A stretch of DNA of 8,779 nucleotides from CAYMND01 sp964465065. Its GTDB lineage: Bacteria > Acidobacteriota > Aminicenantia > UBA2199. A program made the translations under genes and the position numbers. The notes under the pieces were generated by a model that saw only the letters and a program-made list of their open reading frames with translations, had not been told where the DNA came from and made no database searches. This document shows, piece by piece, positions 6,546 through 8,779 of this stretch. How positions within the stretch are numbered: the first letter of the stretch is position 1; each line of letters starts with the position of its first letter. The stretch lies in assembly GCA_964465065.1 (NCBI GenBank), contig CAYXHZ010000094.1:1-8779 (forward strand), in the 5' to 3' direction.

Positions 6546-6574
6546 AATATATCAGGCGGGAAAACGAAAAGCAA
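6546..6574 (-). promoter_or_regulatory. Candidate promoter of the GH51 gene
   Basis: On the minus strand TTGCTT (6569-6574; 3 of 6), a 17-bp spacer and TATATT (6546-6551; 5 of 6). A start near 6539 would give a leader of about 30 nt. The gene could equally be read through from the GH13 gene. Confidence 0.33.
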
Positions 6575-6575
6575 C

Positions 6576-8045
6576 TCAAGTCGTCAGCAGAATCCGGGCA
6601 CCGTGACCCGGTAGCTGAACGGGCAGGCTGGAGCCGCGGGAGAAAAATTCGCGTTCCCCGTCCAGAACGTCGATCCAGCGCTGCGGCACGGGCAACCTGC
6701 CTGGGTCGAAACTGGAGCCGCTGCGCATCCAGGCCGGCATGGCCAGGGCGTCCAGGCTGCAGTCCCGCTGGTCGGAGTTGACCAGGATCAGCGCCGTTCG
6801 CTCCCGATCGGTGCGGGCGAAGGCGAACTGGCGGTGGCTCACGAAAAGCTGCCGGTAATCGCCGTCGCGCAGGACCGGGTACTGCCGGCGCAAGCGGGTC
6901 AGCTTGCCGATCAGCTCCGGCAGGCAGCGGTCCGCCCCGGAGACGGGATCACCGTTCGGGGCGTGGGGCAGCCCGTCCGTTCCGGTCCGGAGCGCGGGCC
7001 GCAGCGGGGCGTCGCTGTGCCGGCGACGCTGTCCCGGGATGGCCCATTCGCTGCCGTAGTACAGGGCCGGGCTGCCGGGTACGGTGAACAGCAGGCAGTA
7101 CAGCGGTCGCAGGCAGCCGGGGTCGGACAGGGTGGAAGCGATGCGGTTGACATCGTGGTTGTCGACGAAATTGTACAGGTTCAGGTCCTTATAGATCCCC
7201 GCCGGCCCGGATTGACGGTTCAGAGTCCAGGCGATTTCGAAGAAATTTCCGTCGTTGAAGCTCGACCAGAGTCCCTTGTAGGCCTCGTAGTTGGTGACCG
7301 CGTTCAGGCCGTCAGGCCGGACCCATTGACGGTAGTCGCCGTGAATCAGCTCTCCCAGCAGCAGAAAATCGTCGCGTCTGGAGCGGCAGAACCGGGCCAG
7401 CTCGGTGATGAAGTCCTGACTCAGACAGTCGGCGGCGTCCAGACGCAGGCCGTCGATGTCGAACTCGTCGATCCAGGATCGTACCGCTTCCAGCAGGTGG
7501 TCGCGGACCCAGGCATAGGACAGGTCGAGCTTGACCAGTTCGTAATGACCGTTCCAGCCCGTGTAGGCGAAGGCGTCCCCGTAGGGGCTGGTCTTGTTGA
7601 AATCGATGCTGCTGAACCAGCGTGAAAACATCGACTGCCGACCCTGTTTCTGCAGGTCGGTGAAGGCGAAGAAATCCCGGCTCACATGGTTGAAGACCGC
7701 ATCCAGGATGACCTTCAGTCCCTGGCTGTGGCAGTATGCCACCAGCTCTGTCAATTCGCTTTCGCTGCCGATGCGGTCGTCGACCCGGCGGTAATCGATG
7801 GTGTCGTAGCCGTGACTGCCGGATTGAAACAGCGGCCCCAGGTAAACGGCCGTGCAGCCCAGGGCGGCGGCATGATCGATCCAGGGCCGGCAATCGCTCA
7901 GGGTGCGCTGCGGTTTCTGCGCGCTCTGCCGCCAGAGACGTACGGTCTGCGGGTCGTCGATACCCGGTGCGCCCAGCAGGCCCAGCGGGTAGATATGGTA
8001 AAACACCTCGTCGCGACTCCATCGGGTACATAGCTTGCTTGTCAA
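6576..8045 (-). CDS. Cytoplasmic GH13 alpha-amylase-family glycosidase
   Basis: A 489-residue retaining alpha-glycosidase. All four GH13 conserved regions are present: DAVFNH (115-120), GLRLDAAD (199-206, nucleophile D203), GELIHG (231-236, acid/base E232) and FVDNHD (293-298, transition-state Asp D298). The N-terminal EVFYHIYPLGLLGAPG and the LYYGSEW motif at 328-334 are typical of the cyclomaltodextrinase/maltogenic-amylase-like group, so maltodextrins are the likely substrate, but specificity cannot be settled. No signal peptide is present, so it acts in the cytoplasm, with a short C-terminal beta domain (about 395-489). The start is TTG 8043-8045: AGGAGA lies 5 nt before it and no in-frame ATG exists near the N-terminus. 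It lies 77 bp downstream of tetR with a candidate TetR operator in the gap. Confidence 0.9.
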   Translation of the reverse strand: MTSKLCTRWSRDEVFYHIYPLGLLGAPGIDDPQTVRLWRQSAQKPQRTLSDCRPWIDHAAALGCTAVYLGPLFQSGSHGYDTIDYRRVDDRIGSESELTELVAYCHSQGLKVILDAVFNHVSRDFFAFTDLQKQGRQSMFSRWFSSIDFNKTSPYGDAFAYTGWNGHYELVKLDLSYAWVRDHLLEAVRSWIDEFDIDGLRLDAADCLSQDFITELARFCRSRRDDFLLLGELIHGDYRQWVRPDGLNAVTNYEAYKGLWSSFNDGNFFEIAWTLNRQSGPAGIYKDLNLYNFVDNHDVNRIASTLSDPGCLRPLYCLLFTVPGSPALYYGSEWAIPGQRRRHSDAPLRPALRTGTDGLPHAPNGDPVSGADRCLPELIGKLTRLRRQYPVLRDGDYRQLFVSHRQFAFARTDRERTALILVNSDQRDCSLDALAMPAWMRSGSSFDPGRLPVPQRWIDVLDGEREFFSRGSSLPVQLPGHGARILLTT

Positions 8046-8050
8046 TTCTG

Positions 8051-8056
8051 TCTCCT
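8051..8056 (-). promoter_or_regulatory. Ribosome binding site fixing the TTG start of the GH13 gene
   Basis: AGGAGA on the minus strand, 5 nt before TTG 8045. There is no other start in frame near it. Confidence 0.65.
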
Positions 8057-8060
8057 GTTT

Positions 8061-8082
8061 GGTATACCTACCGGAAGGTATG
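8061..8082. promoter_or_regulatory. Candidate TetR operator before the GH13 gene
   Basis: The segment contains TACC-GGAA-GGTA (8069-8080), the same half sites and 4-bp gap as the perfect palindrome before tetR. It also contains GGTATACC (8061-8068). Against the 16-bp tetR palindrome I count 10 of 16 matches in the register 8067-8082 and 11 of 16 in the register 8063-8078, so two overlapping half-quality sites are possible. It lies just upstream of the GH13 ribosome binding site, where bound repressor would block transcription. Confidence 0.55.
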
Positions 8083-8086
8083 TATA

Positions 8087-8104
8087 AAGTGTAAATTTTT
8101 TTAC
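8087..8104 (-). promoter_or_regulatory. A-tract followed by a TTTACA -35-like hexamer
   Basis: On the minus strand seven consecutive A residues precede TTTACA (5 of 6 to TTGACA). No good -10 lies 16-18 bp downstream: the hexamer at 17 is GGTAGG, and TATACC is 23 bp away. A GH13 promoter probably lies in this gap but I cannot place its -10. Confidence 0.2.
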
Positions 8105-8122
8105 GACTTGGCGGCGCTCATG

Positions 8123-8704
8123 TTACGAGTAGATTCCGTGCTCGAATTGGTGCAGCATGCGCCGGATCTCGGAGTCGGCCAGACTGGCCGCTCCGCTCAA
8201 CTCCAGACCGACCAGGGTGTGCACCAGGCCCAGAAAGGAAACGGAGTAAGCCTGGTGACGGCCGTTCATGTTGCCGTGCTGTACCGCCGCCTGCCGGAAA
8301 ACCTCTTCCACGGTGCGGAACAGATCTTCCATCATGGGACGGACCACTCGATGCGCCTCGTTGCCGGCGGGGGCGAAATACATGGACAGCAGCATGCGGT
8401 AGAAATCGGGCCGGGACCGGGCCGACTCCAGGACGGAAAAAGCGATCCGCTCCAGGCTTTGGCTCAGGTCGTGGTGATATTCGGCGGCCGAGCGGACACG
8501 TTGCAGCACTTCGCTGCCGTATTCCCGGATCATGGTTTCCAGCAGTCCGCGCTTGCTGCCGAAGTGGTGATAGAGGGTGGGTTTGGTGACGCCTACGCAT
8601 TGCACCAGTTCCTGGATGCCCACGGCGTCGTAGCCGCGGCCGGCGTAGAGCCGGCAGGCGGTTTGCAGCAGATGGGTCCGGTTGTCGGTCGATGATTCGT
8701 TCAC
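8123..8704 (-). CDS. TetR/AcrR family transcriptional repressor
   Basis: A 193-residue regulator. The N-terminal TetR helix-turn-helix spans about residues 8-58: LLQTACRLYAGRGYDAVGI, then IQELVQCVGVTKPTLYHHFG (30-49) and KRGLLETMI. The TLYHHFGSK recognition-helix end is typical of the family. Residues about 70-190 form the helical ligand-binding and dimerisation domain, too variable to name a ligand. The start is GTG 8702-8704; an ATG at 8710-8712 is out of frame, and starting further in would cut the DNA-binding domain. No Shine-Dalgarno sequence precedes it and the -10 ends 6 nt upstream. Operators at its own promoter and before the GH13 gene suggest it represses itself and the downstream glycosidases, perhaps released by a sugar-derived ligand. 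Confidence 0.9.
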   Translation of the reverse strand: MNESSTDNRTHLLQTACRLYAGRGYDAVGIQELVQCVGVTKPTLYHHFGSKRGLLETMIREYGSEVLQRVRSAAEYHHDLSQSLERIAFSVLESARSRPDFYRMLLSMYFAPAGNEAHRVVRPMMEDLFRTVEEVFRQAAVQHGNMNGRHQAYSVSFLGLVHTLVGLELSGAASLADSEIRRMLHQFEHGIYS

Positions 8705-8710
8705 GGTCCC

Positions 8711-8739
8711 ATTGTATATACCGATCGGTATAAAGTCAA
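8711..8739 (-). promoter_or_regulatory. Sigma-70-type promoter of tetR
   Basis: On the minus strand TTGACT (8734-8739; 5 of 6), exactly 17 bp, then TACAAT (8711-8716; 5 of 6). The discriminator of 6 nt (GGGACC) leads straight into GTG, so the predicted first transcribed base is at or next to the start codon. Confidence 0.65.
8717..8732. promoter_or_regulatory. Perfect 16-bp palindromic TetR operator
   Basis: TATACCGATCGGTATA is identical to its reverse complement and occupies 16 of the 17 spacer bases between -35 and -10 of the tetR promoter. This is the typical form and position of a TetR-family autoregulatory operator. A dimer bound here would exclude RNA polymerase. Related half sites recur before the GH13 gene. 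Confidence 0.75.
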
Positions 8740-8779
8740 GGGCTGGCGGATTCTCGAAGCGTATTGGTTATGGAGGACT
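8740..8779. other. Window edge upstream of tetR
   Basis: No gene is identifiable. On the plus strand GGAGG at 8772-8776 could be a ribosome binding site for a rightward gene starting beyond the window, and ATG at 8770-8772 opens a frame that runs off the end. TATAAA at 8729-8734 is a possible rightward -10 but has no good -35. Confidence 0.25.

Noticed and set aside
8061..8104. Similarity of the minus strand to the E. coli lac promoter (TTTACACTTTAT, then TTCCGG).
   Set aside because: The -10 position does not fit: the spacer to TATACC is 23 bp. The resemblance is most likely chance.
8772..8779. GGAGGACT at the right edge repeats the bases before the ATG at position 55.
   Set aside because: Eight bases containing a Shine-Dalgarno core recur easily by chance; there is no evidence of a duplication.

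Overview
The window comes from a Gram-negative bacterium of fairly high GC content. Two beta-barrel outer-membrane-type proteins with signal peptides and a secreted glycosidase support an outer membrane. Several genes carry AGGAGG-type ribosome binding sites, so Shine-Dalgarno initiation is in use, with GTG and TTG starts alongside ATG. DUF3943, LytTR and GH51 proteins together would fit the Bacteroidota/FCB side of the tree or a related candidate phylum, but nothing here fixes the lineage and I hold that loosely. No rRNA, tRNA, insertion sequence, CRISPR array or prophage gene is visible.

Layout. (1) Positions 1-753, rightward: the last 17 codons of an unidentified gene, then a CDP-alcohol phosphatidyltransferase whose ATG overlaps the previous stop. 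(2) Positions 686-3588, leftward (transcribed from high to low coordinates): a stand-alone LytTR DNA-binding protein, a DUF3943 outer-membrane protein, and a flippase-like (LPG synthase TM type) membrane protein. The last two are one base apart, and the flippase gene runs 68 bp into the 3' end of the convergent phosphatidyltransferase gene. (3) Positions 3589-3849: a gene-poor stretch with candidate LytTR sites, a cluster of GGGAA/TTCCC repeats and an orphan open frame. (4) Positions 3850-4440, leftward: a small, AT-richer outer-membrane beta-barrel gene with its own strong promoter (TTGTTA, 17 bp, TATAAT). (5) Positions 4575-8704, leftward: a TetR repressor, a cytoplasmic GH13 alpha-glucosidase/amylase-like enzyme and an exported GH51 alpha-L-arabinofuranosidase.

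The best-supported regulatory logic is in the carbohydrate block. The tetR promoter (TTGACT, 17 bp, TACAAT) has a perfect 16-bp palindrome filling its spacer. A related, degenerate copy lies between tetR and the GH13 start, so TetR probably represses both itself and the glycosidase genes. The predicted tetR transcript would begin at or very near its GTG codon, i.e. leaderless. The LytTR gene has a pair of 9-bp elements matching the LytTR direct-repeat consensus with about 22-bp periodicity over its own ribosome binding site, which suggests autoregulation.

I do not see a clearly new multi-gene system. The most unusual points are the operator architecture and leaderless tetR start, the LytTR-DUF3943-flippase gene set facing a phospholipid-type transferase, and the compositionally distinct small barrel gene. 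All functional assignments come from reading motifs by eye; no database search was run.
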